In this document: in pieces, positions 34,423-42,878 of the stretch
Position numbering within the stretch: position 1 is the first letter of the stretch
Layout of the letters: the number at the start of each line of letters is the position of its first letter
Origin: Promicromonospora umidemergens
GTDB lineage: Bacteria; Actinomycetota; Actinomycetes; Actinomycetales; Cellulomonadaceae
Assembly: GCF_024171995.1 (NCBI RefSeq)
Contig: NZ_JAMTCT010000004.1
Span: 248,001 to 312,000 of the forward strand
DNA: 64,000 nucleotides
Direction of reading: 5' to 3'
Program-made: the position numbers and the translations under genes
Notes under the pieces: generated by a model
Seen by the model: the letters and a program-made list of their open reading frames with translations, nothing else
The model's database searches: none
What the model was told of the DNA's origin: nothing

Positions 34423-34971
34423 ATGAGAAGGAAGAACGACGCCCTGACCCGCGCCCGGCAGGCCCTGAGCCAGGTCGATGCCGAGCTGGACCTCGGCCGC
34501 GCCCGGTCGGACGCGCTGGCGCGTGCCCGCTCCGGCCCGGACACACATCCAGACACGGACGACGCGGCCGGGTCCGGCGTCGAGATTCTCCGGCACGGAC
34601 AGCGGCCGGCGCTCCCTCGCCGCCATACCGCGGTGTGGGCGCTGGTCGCCACGGTGGCGCTGCTCGGGGGCGCCGGGCTAGGGACCGCCCTGCTGTGGCA
34701 GGGACCCAGCGAGACCGTCCCGGGCGCGCCGGCGCCCGCTTCTCCCTTCCCCGGACCGGACCTGTCGACCACCGCCCCCGACACCGGACCGACCGACGGC
34801 CCGCGGGAGTGCGCGTCGACACCACCGTCGCCCGACTCCGTGCCGACGCCGAGAGGCCAGGGGCAGCCGAGCAGTGCACCGCTGTCACAGCAGAGCTGCG
34901 GAGCCGACCCGTCGCCATCGCCCTCGCCCTCGGGCGACCCGGCCGCCGGCACGGACGGCGTCGAGCCGTAG
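34423..34971 (+). CDS. Single-pass membrane protein, putative anti-sigma partner
   Basis: 182 residues. Basic cytoplasmic part of about 65 residues (QALSQVDAELDLGRARSDALARAR), one helix (TAVWALVATVALLGGAGLGTALLW, about 68-91), then a Pro/Ser/Thr-rich outer tail with two cysteines (RECASTPPSP, QQSCGADPSPSPSPS). Gap from the sigma gene is one base, so they are co-translated. Role as regulator of that sigma factor rests on gene order. Confidence 0.7.
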   Translation: MRRKNDALTRARQALSQVDAELDLGRARSDALARARSGPDTHPDTDDAAGSGVEILRHGQRPALPRRHTAVWALVATVALLGGAGLGTALLWQGPSETVPGAPAPASPFPGPDLSTTAPDTGPTDGPRECASTPPSPDSVPTPRGQGQPSSAPLSQQSCGADPSPSPSPSGDPAAGTDGVEP

Positions 34972-35003
34972 CGGTCGGTCCTGGCCACTCGCCTCACTGC
35001 CCC

Positions 35004-35054
35004 TTGACTGCCCGGCACCGGGGCGGAACACTGTGACACATATCGTCACAGTGT
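35004..35054 (+). promoter_or_regulatory. Promoter and TetR operator for TetR-glycosyltransferase operon
   Basis: -35 TTGACT (35004-35009), 17-bp spacer, -10 AACACT (35027-35032). Overlapping the -10 is a perfect inverted repeat ACACTGTGAC (35028-35037) / GTCACAGTGT (35045-35054) with a seven-base centre. Binding of the downstream TetR protein here would block its own transcription. Confidence 0.8.
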
Positions 35055-35072
35055 CACACCGGGGAGAAGCCG

Positions 35073-35723
35073 ATGGTCGACGGCGAGACGCGCCGGGACG
35101 CCCTGCTCGACGCCGCCGTCGGGCTGCTCATGAGCCGCGGCTACGACAAGCTCACCATGGTCGACGTCGCCGAGGCGGCCGACCTGAGCCGGACGGTCGT
35201 CTACCGCCACTTCGCCTCGAAGCGCGAGCTCGTCGACGCCGTCGCGGCACGCGCGCTGAGTGTCTACACGGTCCGCTGGCGCAAGGAGCTGGGTGCCGAG
35301 CCGAGACCCGGGACAGCCGCGAGCATCTTCGGAGCGGCTTTCCGGGTGGTGTCCGACGATCCGCTGCTCGCCGCGATCGCCACCCGGGACCGGGACGTGT
35401 TCGGGAGGTACCTGCGAGACCCTGACGCGGCCATGCCCGGCCCGGCCGGGCTCGGTCTTCTCGGGCAGTTCCTCGGCGCCATGCAGCAGGTGGGAGCCGT
35501 TCGGCAGGGCGTAGACCTCGCGTCCGTCGCCGTCGTGCTCGACGCGCTGACCGCCGCGGTGCTGCACGCCATCCAGGAGCACCAGGGCCGGCTGGACGGC
35601 CCGTCGCCCGAGGCCCTGATCGACACCGTCACCGAGATGATCGACCGGATGCTGACGCCGGAGGCCCCGGACACCGAGGCCGTCCTGGCCCTCATCGACG
35701 AGCGGCTCGGCCGGACGCCCTAG
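35073..35723 (+). CDS. TetR family transcriptional regulator
   Basis: 216 residues from ATG. N-terminal HTH: RRDALLDAAVGLLMSRGYDKLTMVDVAEAADLSRTVVYRHFASKRELVDAVAARAL, the standard TetR sequence ending in YRHFxSKxxL. The C-terminal ligand and dimer domain is helical and family-specific. It is the first gene of a two-gene operon with a glycosyltransferase (18-bp gap) and likely binds the palindrome over its own promoter. Confidence 0.88.
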   Translation: MVDGETRRDALLDAAVGLLMSRGYDKLTMVDVAEAADLSRTVVYRHFASKRELVDAVAARALSVYTVRWRKELGAEPRPGTAASIFGAAFRVVSDDPLLAAIATRDRDVFGRYLRDPDAAMPGPAGLGLLGQFLGAMQQVGAVRQGVDLASVAVVLDALTAAVLHAIQEHQGRLDGPSPEALIDTVTEMIDRMLTPEAPDTEAVLALIDERLGRTP

Positions 35724-35741
35724 CTCCGAGGAAGGACACCC

Positions 35742-37028
35742 ATGCAGATCACGATCCTCACAGCGGGCTCACGCGGCGACGTCGAGCCGCTGCTCGGCCT
35801 GGCCGGCGCGCTGCGCGAGCTGGGCCACAACCCGACGGTCGTCGGGTCGCCGGACTTCGCCGAGCTCGCCGCGTCGTACGGCACGGAGTTCGAGCCGTTC
35901 GGCCCGCCCCTGCCCTCGTACGCGGACAATCCCGAGCTGGTCGACCTGGTCGAGTCGGGGAACATGCTCCGGTTCATGGCCTACGCCGCCAGGTCGCGCA
36001 AGCGGATCCTGCCGCAGATCATCGGCGACATCTGGCGTGCGGCCAGGCACAGCGAGGCAGTCCTCTACAAGGGGCCGACGGCGCTGTACGGCTACAACGT
36101 GGCCGAGAAGCTCGGTGTGCCGTGCGCGGACCTCCAGTTCTTCCCCGTCACGCCCACCCGGGAGTTCCCGACGTTCCTCCTCGGTGACGGAAGCACCCGC
36201 GGCGCACTGCTGGATCGTGCGGGCTGGTGGAGCACCGACCAGATGATCTGGCGCTCGATGCAGCGTCCCGGCGTGAACCGGCAGCGGCGGGAGATCCTCG
36301 GCCTCCCGCCGCTGCGGACGAACGCACGAGTGCTCCAGGACCGGCAGGGCATGCCGCTGTACTACGCGTACAGCCCGCTCGTCCTGCCGCGCCCAGCCGA
36401 CTGGCACCCGCGCATCCAGGTCACCGGCTATCTGCCCACGCACGCCCCGGTCGGCTGGGAGCCACCGGCGGACCTCGCCCGGTTCCTCGACGCGGGCGAG
36501 CCGCCCGTGTCGTTCGGCCTGGGCAGCGTCCCGGTCGCGAACCCGAGCCGGCTCGTCGACGCATACCTGGAGGCACTCGAACGCACCGGGCGGCGCGGCC
36601 TCCTGATCGGAGGCTGGGCCAACCTGGGTCGGGACCGTGACCTCCCGGACCATGTGCTGCAGATCGACTCGGCCCCGTACGACTGGCTGTTCCCCCGGCT
36701 CGCGGCGGCGGTCCACCACGGCGGCGCCGGCACGACGGCGGCGAGCCTGCGCGCCGGGATCCCCACGGTCATCACGCCGGTGGCGGCGGACCAGCACGCC
36801 TGGGGACGCCGGGTGGCCGACCTCGGCGTCGGGCCGGAACCCATCAGGATCAAGAAGGTGGACGCCGACCGGCTCACGGCGGCGATCGCGCGGGCGACAA
36901 CCGACGAGGCGCTGCGCGAGCGATCCGCCGACCTGGGTGCCCGGCTGCGGCAGGAGGACGGCATCGGCCGGGCGGCCGAGCTGTTCACGGAGTACCTCCG
37001 CACGGCTCCGGCTCGAATGGCGCGCTAG
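35742..37028 (+). CDS. Glycosyltransferase, GT1 (MGT/UGT-like) family
   Basis: 428 residues from ATG after AGGAAGGA. N-terminal acceptor domain starts MQITILTAGSRGDVEPLLGLAGALRELGH, as in macrolide and sterol glycosyltransferases. The C-terminal nucleotide-sugar domain carries PVSFGLGSVPVANPSR and the signature LAAAVHHGGAGTTAASLRAGIPTVITPVAADQHAWGRRV. It transfers a sugar from a UDP- or dTDP-donor to a lipophilic acceptor. Control by the TetR just upstream suggests induction by its acceptor, possibly detoxification of a macrolide or similar compound. Confidence 0.87.
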   Translation: MQITILTAGSRGDVEPLLGLAGALRELGHNPTVVGSPDFAELAASYGTEFEPFGPPLPSYADNPELVDLVESGNMLRFMAYAARSRKRILPQIIGDIWRAARHSEAVLYKGPTALYGYNVAEKLGVPCADLQFFPVTPTREFPTFLLGDGSTRGALLDRAGWWSTDQMIWRSMQRPGVNRQRREILGLPPLRTNARVLQDRQGMPLYYAYSPLVLPRPADWHPRIQVTGYLPTHAPVGWEPPADLARFLDAGEPPVSFGLGSVPVANPSRLVDAYLEALERTGRRGLLIGGWANLGRDRDLPDHVLQIDSAPYDWLFPRLAAAVHHGGAGTTAASLRAGIPTVITPVAADQHAWGRRVADLGVGPEPIRIKKVDADRLTAAIARATTDEALRERSADLGARLRQEDGIGRAAELFTEYLRTAPARMAR

Positions 37029-37062
37029 GGCTGGACCTGACCGAACGAGGGCCCCGAATCGG

Positions 37063-37485
37063 CTACCGCTTGCCGACCCTCTCGACCTTCACACGGGTTT
37101 CAGCGAGCAGAAGGTCCAGATCACCGTCGTCGGTGGTGAGTACGACCACCGGCCCAGGAAGGGCTAACGCAGTGGCCGCGACCACGGCGTCAACGGTCAG
37201 GTCACGAGCCTTGCGACGAGAAGATGCCGCAGCCGCACGTAGTCGACCGGCGCTGTAGCCGATCTCCGCGGTGACTTCCTCCAGTCGTAGAGCCTTGGCG
37301 GCACGCCGCACCCGAGCATCGCGCGCGGTGCCGTCGGTGACCTCTGCGAGCGTCACGGCCGAGGCATGAAAGGTCGAGTCCGTGCGACGGGCGACGGTTG
37401 CCCAGGCTTGCATCTGCCGTCCGTCGTCGGCCAGCGCGGACAGCGCCTCGGAGTCCAGGAGGATCGAGTGCGGGCCGACGATCAC
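37063..37485 (-). CDS. PIN domain toxin (VapC-like)
   Basis: 140 residues from GTG 37485, which overlaps the antitoxin stop by four bases. PIN motifs: ILLDSEALSAL (first Asp), TLAEVTDG (Glu), DLTVDAVVAATAL (third acid cluster) and VLTTDDGDLDLLL (fourth). Size is typical of VapC ribonucleases, which cut tRNA or rRNA. Forms a complete module with the short antitoxin upstream. Convergent with the glycosyltransferase gene. Confidence 0.85.
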   Translation of the reverse strand: MIVGPHSILLDSEALSALADDGRQMQAWATVARRTDSTFHASAVTLAEVTDGTARDARVRRAAKALRLEEVTAEIGYSAGRLRAAAASSRRKARDLTVDAVVAATALALPGPVVVLTTDDGDLDLLLAETRVKVERVGKR

Positions 37486-37712
37486 CGGGCGAGCCTGGCC
37501 ATGATCGCCGCGACCTCGTCCTCGTCGACCGCACCATGCTTGGCCTCCATGCTCTGCAGCACGTCGTCCAATGCGTCCCGCTCGAGCTGTCGGGCAACAG
37601 CGCCAGCGACGTAAGCGGAAAAGCCACGTGAACCAGCCCGAGCACGAACACCCTCCGAGGTGGTCACGGGCATGGAGACGGAGTGCTTCTCAATACCGGC
37701 TGCAGCAGACAT
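37482..37712 (-). CDS. VapB-like antitoxin
   Basis: 76 residues. N-terminal segment HSVSMPVTTSEGVRARAGSRGFSAYVAGAVARQLERDALDDVLQSME resembles the ribbon-helix-helix of VapB-type antitoxins. The acidic C-terminus (VDEDEVAAIMARLAR) would bind the PIN toxin whose start it overlaps. A palindrome lies 8-24 bp before its ATG. Confidence 0.8.
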   Translation of the reverse strand: MSAAAGIEKHSVSMPVTTSEGVRARAGSRGFSAYVAGAVARQLERDALDDVLQSMEAKHGAVDEDEVAAIMARLAR

Positions 37713-37719
37713 AGTTCAA

Positions 37720-37736
37720 TCCTACTTGAAGTAGGA
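37720..37736. promoter_or_regulatory. Palindromic operator before the VapBC-like module
   Basis: TCCTACT (37720-37726), TGA, AGTAGGA (37730-37736): a perfect 7-3-7 inverted repeat 8 bp upstream of the antitoxin start codon. Probable site for autorepression by the antitoxin or the toxin-antitoxin complex. Confidence 0.65.
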
Positions 37737-37764
37737 ATACCACGCCACAGAACGTCACCAACGA

Positions 37765-38646
37765 TCACCGCCTCCGGTAGGCCGTCGCCAGCACCGCCAC
37801 CGTCACCTCTTCGGGCAGGTCACCGTCGTCGGACAGCTCCGCCTCGGTGACGTGGCGCGCGCTGGGTGTCATCAGCACCAGATCGACCGCCTCCTGCCGG
37901 GTCAGCGGCGTCGTGTACTCGACCCGCTCCGTGCGCGCGCTCTCGAAGTACGGGTCCAGGGCCTGGTGCAGACGCTGCTCCTTGTCCGGGTCCACGGTCA
38001 CCATCTGCGGGACCCGGCGGCGCAGCTCGGCCAGGTGCCCGCCGAAGGGCCGCACCACGACCAGGATGCCGCCGGGGCGCAGCACCCGGTGGAACTCCGC
38101 CGGGTTGCGCGGGGCGAACACGTCCAGCACCACGTCCACCTGCTCGGACTCGATCGGGAAGGGCCGGAACACGTCCCACGTCGCGGCAGCAGCCCGCTCG
38201 TGCGCCTTGGCCGCCGCGCGCAGCGCGTGCGCCGAGGTGTCCAGGCCCAGGCCGACGGCGCCGGGCAGCGCGTCGAGCACACCGGCGAGGTAGTAGCCGG
38301 TGCCGCAGCCGACGTCGACCACCCTGGCAGGGCGTCCGGAGCGGCCCGGCCGCCCATGCCTGCCGGACAGATCGGCCTCGGTTGTTAGGTCCGCGACCGC
38401 GGCGCGCAGGGGCGCGTAGTGGCCCGCCGCCAGGAACTCCCGGCGAGCCCGCGCCATCGGGCCGTCGTCCCCGCTCGTCGCCCGGGCGCCGGTCAGCAGC
38501 CCGACGTACCCGTGCCTGGCGACGTCGAAGCTGTGGCGGCGCGGGCAGCGCAGCGCGCCGTCGCCGGGCGACAGGTCCGCGCCGCAGGAAGGGCAGCGCA
38601 GCAGCGGCAGGATCGGGTCGAGGGCGGCGGGCAGGGAAACGGGCAC
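37765..38646 (-). CDS. rlmA: 23S rRNA (guanine-N1)-methyltransferase RlmA type
   Basis: 293 residues from GTG 38646, chosen for GGAG seven bases upstream. The N-terminal zinc finger (LLRCPSCGADLSPGDGALRCPRRHSFDVARHGYVGLL) has the CxxC...CxxxH arrangement of RlmA(I)/RlmA(II). The SAM-binding fold follows: VVDVGCGTGYYLAGVL, LGLDTSAHALRAAAKAH, and LDVFAPRNPAEFHRVLRPGGILVVV. It methylates N1 of G745 or G748 in 23S rRNA hairpin 35; the actinobacterial type (TlrB-like) usually acts at 748 and can affect macrolide response. Follows the ammonia-lyase gene by 34 bp on the same strand. Confidence 0.87.
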   Translation of the reverse strand: MPVSLPAALDPILPLLRCPSCGADLSPGDGALRCPRRHSFDVARHGYVGLLTGARATSGDDGPMARARREFLAAGHYAPLRAAVADLTTEADLSGRHGRPGRSGRPARVVDVGCGTGYYLAGVLDALPGAVGLGLDTSAHALRAAAKAHERAAAATWDVFRPFPIESEQVDVVLDVFAPRNPAEFHRVLRPGGILVVVRPFGGHLAELRRRVPQMVTVDPDKEQRLHQALDPYFESARTERVEYTTPLTRQEAVDLVLMTPSARHVTEAELSDDGDLPEEVTVAVLATAYRRR

Positions 38647-38680
38647 GAGCACACTCCAGGCAGCGATGGTCGGTCGAAGG

Positions 38681-39736
38681 TCAGACCCGGTCCTCCGGGA
38701 CCGGGTTCGCCGCCCGGCCCTCGGTCGACAGGAGCAGGACGACGGCGTCGGGCCGCAGACCGATCGCCTCCCGCCAGCCGGCCTGTCCCAGCACCAGGCG
38801 GGCCGCCGCGAGGGTGGCCGCGCCGCAGGGCCCGGAGTCGACGCCGAGCCGCGCCAGGTCGTCGACGGCGGTGGCCGCCTGGTCGTCGGAGACGGTGACC
38901 GCACCGTCCAGCCCGTCCCGCAGCACCGGCCACGCGAGCGCGGAGACGGTGCCACAGCTGAGTCCCGTCATGATCGTGTCACCGGTCGGTGTCGTGACCG
39001 GCTCGCCTGCGCGCAGCGACGCGACCAGGCCGGCGGCACGGTCGGGCTCGACGGCGAGCAGGGTGCCGCCATCGGTCCCCGCACCGCGGTAGTGGCTCAC
39101 CACGGCCTGCGCCAACGAGCCGACCCCGACCGGCACGACCACCAGGTCTGGCGCCGCAAGGCCCAGGGCGGACAGCTGGACGTCCGTCTCGAGGCACAGC
39201 GTCGAGTAGCCGTCGACCATCCACTGCGGGATGTCCGTGTACCCGGGCCAGGACGTGTCCTGCACCAGGATCGACGCCGGGTCGGCGGTCGCCTCGGCCG
39301 CCGCACGGGCCACCACGTCGTCGTAGGCGCCGTCGACCTCCACCGACTGGGCGCCCTCGGTGGCTATCGCCCGCTTCGCGGCCTCGGTGATGCTTTGCGG
39401 GTAGTAGATCGTCGCGGCAGCGCCGATCAGGGCGGCCATGTGGGCGACGGCGCGACCGTGGTTCCCGTCCGTGGCCGCGTACAGCCGGACGCCGCGGTCC
39501 CGGACCGCACCGCGCACCGCGTCCAGGGTGATCGAGGTCAGCCCGAACCGCTCCCCGACCGCACGCGCCGTCGCGTACGACGCGCCGAGCACCTTGAACG
39601 CGGGCAGCCCGAGCCGGCTCGACTCCTCCTTGACCAGCACCCGTCCGACCCCGAGCTCTGCCGCGAGCCCGGGCAGGTCCCGCAACGGCGTCCGCTGGTA
39701 TCCGGGCAGAGTGCGGTGGAAGTCGATGGCGGGCAT
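38681..39736 (-). CDS. dpaL: PLP-dependent diaminopropionate ammonia-lyase-like enzyme
   Basis: 351 residues from ATG (MPAIDFHRTL). Fold type II PLP enzyme: the Schiff-base lysine is in ESSRLGLPAFKVLGASYAT, the substrate loop is AATDGNHGRAVAHMAALIGA, and the phosphate-binding loop is VVPVGVGSLAQAVV. Wording is nearest to 2,3-diaminopropionate ammonia-lyase, which yields pyruvate and two ammonia; threonine dehydratase is a less likely reading. Predicted cytosolic. Lies between a DUF1772 gene and rlmA, all on one strand with gaps of 41 and 34 bp. Confidence 0.82.
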   Translation of the reverse strand: MPAIDFHRTLPGYQRTPLRDLPGLAAELGVGRVLVKEESSRLGLPAFKVLGASYATARAVGERFGLTSITLDAVRGAVRDRGVRLYAATDGNHGRAVAHMAALIGAAATIYYPQSITEAAKRAIATEGAQSVEVDGAYDDVVARAAAEATADPASILVQDTSWPGYTDIPQWMVDGYSTLCLETDVQLSALGLAAPDLVVVPVGVGSLAQAVVSHYRGAGTDGGTLLAVEPDRAAGLVASLRAGEPVTTPTGDTIMTGLSCGTVSALAWPVLRDGLDGAVTVSDDQAATAVDDLARLGVDSGPCGAATLAAARLVLGQAGWREAIGLRPDAVVLLLSTEGRAANPVPEDRV

Positions 39737-39777
39737 GTGGTCGATTGTCCCCGACAGCGCCGCCGAGGGCCGACCGG

Positions 39778-40233
39778 TCAGAGCAGGCCGACCGCCGCGA
39801 GCACCGTCGCCACGACGCCGGCGGCCGTGCGCACGTGGTTCCACGCCGTCCAGGGCCGCCAGTAGGCGCGCCATCCGGCAGCCTTGTCGTGGGAAGCGAG
39901 GAGGCGGTTGTTGAGCGGCACGTTCAGGGCCGCGGTCACACCGAACGTGCCGATCAGGTAGACCGCTGCGGCCGCAAGGACCCACGCGCCGCCGTCCCGC
40001 CCTTCGACGAGGCCCCAGATGCCGGTGCCCGCCGGGACGAGGAGCGCGCCGAAGAAGACGGACATGAAAGCGGGCAGCGGCGCGGTCTCGTTGATGCCGC
40101 TCATCGCGGCCCCGGCAGCCTCGTCGGAGGCGCGGGCGAGGCCGCTCATGACGAACGACGAGAACCCGTAGAACACCCCCGCCGACAGCCCGAGCAGCAC
40201 CACTGATGCCACAGCGAAGATCGTCCAGACCAT
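39778..40233 (-). CDS. DUF1772 / anthrone oxygenase family membrane protein
   Basis: 151 residues with four transmembrane helices. Family features: GLSAGVFYGFSSFVMSGLARASDEAAGAAMSGINETAPLPAFMSVFFG, then NVPLNNRLLASHD and a Trp-rich WRAYWRPWTAWNHVRTA near the C-terminus. Some fungal relatives oxidise anthrones; bacterial members have no assigned function. First gene of the strand-sharing group with dpaL and rlmA. Confidence 0.82.
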   Translation of the reverse strand: MVWTIFAVASVVLLGLSAGVFYGFSSFVMSGLARASDEAAGAAMSGINETAPLPAFMSVFFGALLVPAGTGIWGLVEGRDGGAWVLAAAAVYLIGTFGVTAALNVPLNNRLLASHDKAAGWRAYWRPWTAWNHVRTAAGVVATVLAAVGLL

Positions 40234-40376
40234 CAGAGCCTCCCGGTGAGCGCACCGGTGCGGTGAACTGCAGCAACTCTTGCAGACGGGACCCGGATGT
40301 TCCAGGTGTTACGGGCAGCATCAGATGCGCTCGGGCCGGCTCGTGAGACGGTTGGCCACGCTCCGATAACAGATCG

Positions 40377-40417
40377 GGCACACCGGACACTTTCGCCCCC
40401 CGGAGTGTCGGTGTGCC
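40377..40417. repeat. Hairpin upstream of the DUF4126 gene
   Basis: GGCACACCGGACACT (40377-40391) pairs with AGTGTCGGTGTGCC (40404-40417) apart from one bulged base. It ends 17 bp before the DUF4126 start, in the 201-bp divergent region shared with the DUF1772 gene. Could be an operator or a 5' untranslated hairpin. Confidence 0.55.
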
Positions 40418-40434
40418 GTGGAACACTTCGAGTC

Positions 40435-41064
40435 ATGCTCGAACTTGCCACCGGAACCGGACTCGCCTTGTCGGCGGGCCTCAACGCCTGGATCCCGCTC
40501 ATCTTCCTCGGCGTGCTCTCGCGCTTCACGGACCTCGTGGAGCTGCCGGGCACCTGGGCGTGGCTGGAGAACCCCTGGGTCCTCGTGATCCTGACCGTTC
40601 TCCTGGTGCTCGAGTTCGTCGCGGACAAGATCCCGGTGCTCGACTCCGTCAACGACGTGGTGCAGACCGTCATCCGGCCCACGGCGGGCGGCATCGCGTT
40701 CGGTGCCGGGTCCATGTCGGAGACGACGACGGTCACCGACCCGAGCACGTTCGTGCAGTCCGGCCAGTGGATCCCCATCGTCTCGGGCATCGTCCTCGCC
40801 CTCGGTACCCATGCCGCCAAGGCCGGTGGCCGCGTCGTCGCCAACACCGTCTCGGGCGGCACCGCGGCTCCCGTGGTCAGCGTGGCGGAGGACGTCACGA
40901 GCGTCGGTCTCGGGTTCCTGTCCGTCCTCGCCCCGCTCGCGATCATCCCGGTCATGATCCTGTTCGTGATCGGCGTGATCCTGCTGATCCGAAGCCTGGT
41001 GAAGCATCGCCGCGCGCGGGCGGCGGGACACGGTGGCGGAGAAGGCGATGCCTACTACGTCTGA
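40435..41064 (+). CDS. DUF4126 family membrane protein
   Basis: 209 residues from ATG 40435 (MLELATGTGLALSAGLNAWIPL). Family hallmarks are the N-terminal GLALSAGLNAWIPLIFLGVLSRF and EFVADKIPVLDSVNDVVQTVIRPTAGG, followed by further helices in the membrane half (SGIVLALGTHAAKAGGRVVAN, LAIIPVMILFVIGVILLIRSL). Function unknown; integral inner-membrane protein. Its 3' end overlaps the winged-helix gene by 17 bp. Confidence 0.82.
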   Translation: MLELATGTGLALSAGLNAWIPLIFLGVLSRFTDLVELPGTWAWLENPWVLVILTVLLVLEFVADKIPVLDSVNDVVQTVIRPTAGGIAFGAGSMSETTTVTDPSTFVQSGQWIPIVSGIVLALGTHAAKAGGRVVANTVSGGTAAPVVSVAEDVTSVGLGFLSVLAPLAIIPVMILFVIGVILLIRSLVKHRRARAAGHGGGEGDAYYV

Positions 41065-42142
41065 CGTGCGCACGATCCAGCGCGCCCGGCTCACCTCGGT
41101 GGGCCTGGGCACTCTGCGGGAGGCCGACGGCGGTGGTGTACCCGGCGTCGTCGCCCGGCTGGGGGCCGTCCAGTCGCAGGAGCTGCACTCGTCCGCGTGG
41201 GGCGTGGCGCAGCGTCTGGCGAGACCGGCCACGCTCGCCGAGGTACAGGCCGCTCTGGCCGACGGCACGATCCTGCGCACGCACGTCCTGCGTCCCACGT
41301 GGCACTACGTGGTACCCGGCGACCTGGCGCCGCTCATGACCGCCACCGCTCCGCGGGTCCGCCGGGCGATGCTCTCGGCGGAGAGACCCCGCGGCTTCGA
41401 CCACTCGCTGCTGGCGCGCCGGCACGCGGTGGTCGCGGGGGCGCTGGCACAGGGCCCGCTGACCCGCAAGGAGCTCGGCGCCGTGCTCGCCGAGTCCGAG
41501 GGCGCACCGCTGGACACCTGGCACGTGGGCCAGGTGATGATGCACGCCGAGCTCGACCTGCTCGTCGCGAGCGGTCCGATGCGGGGCAAGCAGGCCACCT
41601 ACCGGCTGCTCCCGGAGCAGAAGGTATGGGACGAGGACGAGGCCCGTGTCCACCTGGCGTGCACGTACGTCCGCGGGCACGGCCCGTGCCGCGCGGAGGA
41701 CGTCGCCTGGTGGGGCGCCTTGACCAAGACGGCGGCGCGGGCAGCGGTCGCCGACGCCGGGCTCACCCGCCACGAGCTGGCCGGCCTGACGCTCTGGACC
41801 GACGGCGACCTGCCCGATCCCGCACCGGCCGGCACCGTGCGGCTGCTGTCGGTGTTCGACGAGTTCTTCTGTCACGACTTCAAGGGTTGGCCCTCTCTGG
41901 CTCGGGACCCGATGCCGAGCCGCTGGCTGTACATGGGGCTCGTGACTGTGGACGGGATGATCGCCGGAGGCTGGTCCCGGATCCTCAGGGCGCAGACCGT
42001 GGAGATCACCGTCGAGCTCACCGAGGAGCCGACCCGCAAGGTCTGGGCCGCGATCGAGGCGGAGGCCGCGCGCTACGGAGAGTTCTGCGGTCTCGAACCG
42101 ATCCTGGTGCGCGGTCAGGTGGGCAAGGGCACGATCGGCTGA
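41048..42142 (+). CDS. Winged-helix DNA-binding protein (HTH_42 / YcaQ-like)
   Basis: 364 residues from ATG 41048 with GGAG six bases upstream. Resembles the HTH_42 (former DUF1006) family: RLGAVQSQELHSSAWGVAQRLARPATLAEVQAALADGTILRTHVLRPTWHYV, then VFDEFFCHDFKGW and a C-terminal RILRAQTVEITVEL. Relatives include the AlkX/YcaQ DNA glycosylases, which need the QxQ catalytic motif; the VQSQELHSS segment here fits it only loosely. DNA glycosylase activity is a possibility and no more. Confidence 0.75.
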   Translation: MPTTSDVRTIQRARLTSVGLGTLREADGGGVPGVVARLGAVQSQELHSSAWGVAQRLARPATLAEVQAALADGTILRTHVLRPTWHYVVPGDLAPLMTATAPRVRRAMLSAERPRGFDHSLLARRHAVVAGALAQGPLTRKELGAVLAESEGAPLDTWHVGQVMMHAELDLLVASGPMRGKQATYRLLPEQKVWDEDEARVHLACTYVRGHGPCRAEDVAWWGALTKTAARAAVADAGLTRHELAGLTLWTDGDLPDPAPAGTVRLLSVFDEFFCHDFKGWPSLARDPMPSRWLYMGLVTVDGMIAGGWSRILRAQTVEITVELTEEPTRKVWAAIEAEAARYGEFCGLEPILVRGQVGKGTIG

Positions 42143-42191
42143 TGCAAGCAGGGGGTGGCGCAGGTCGGCGCGCAGTCGGCAGACTCCGCGT

Positions 42192-42878
42192 ATGACTCGT
42201 ATCGCCGTCGAAGGCCAGGCCACGCGCACGCACCCCGCGGAGCGTGGCACCGTCAACCTGCACGTCGCGTTCTCGGGCACCCTCCGCAACGACGTCGTCG
42301 ACCAGGTGGCTCGCACGCACACCATCCTCGTGGAGCAGGCCAGGGCGCACGTCTCGGCGGGTGCCGCGGAGAAGTGGGACTCGGCCTCCGTGCACTCCTA
42401 CGTCTACGACGACCGGGTCAAGAGCTCCCAGGCGGGCGGCAAGCAGCGCGTCCGGCGGTTCCGGGCCTCGGCACGTCTGTCGGTCACGTTCCGCGACTTC
42501 GAGACCCTCTCGACGTGGCTGGCCGACATCATGGACGTCGACGGCGTCGAGATCGACCGGATCACCTGGGCCCTGACCGACGAGACCCGCAGGACGCTCC
42601 AGGCCGAGGCCCGGATCGAGGCCGCCGAGGAGACCGTGGTGCGCGCGCAGTCGTACGCGGACGCGCTAGGTCTTGGACCGGTCGTGCCCGTGGCGATCTA
42701 CGAGGCGGGCCTGCGTGGCGGCGGAAACGGTGGCGGCAACGCCCCGATGTACGCGATGCGCGCCGGCGCCATGGGCGACGCAGGCGGCAGTGCGCACGTA
42801 GAGCTCCAGCCCCGGGACATCGACGTCGACATCACGCTCTCCGCGGACTACGAGGCCGGCGTGCCCGCCGAGGGCTGA
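42192..42878 (+). CDS. SIMPL domain-containing protein
   Basis: 228 residues from ATG. Matches the SIMPL (DUF541) family: RIAVEGQATRTHPAERGTVNLHVAFSG, VKSSQAGGKQRVRRFRASARLSVTFRDFETLSTW, TWALTDETRRTLQAEARIEAAEETVVRAQSYADALGL, and the terminal IDVDITLSADYE. No signal peptide is visible, unlike many periplasmic members, so it appears cytosolic. Its last 31 bases overlap the end of the convergent peptidase gene. Confidence 0.82.
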   Translation: MTRIAVEGQATRTHPAERGTVNLHVAFSGTLRNDVVDQVARTHTILVEQARAHVSAGAAEKWDSASVHSYVYDDRVKSSQAGGKQRVRRFRASARLSVTFRDFETLSTWLADIMDVDGVEIDRITWALTDETRRTLQAEARIEAAEETVVRAQSYADALGLGPVVPVAIYEAGLRGGGNGGGNAPMYAMRAGAMGDAGGSAHVELQPRDIDVDITLSADYEAGVPAEG

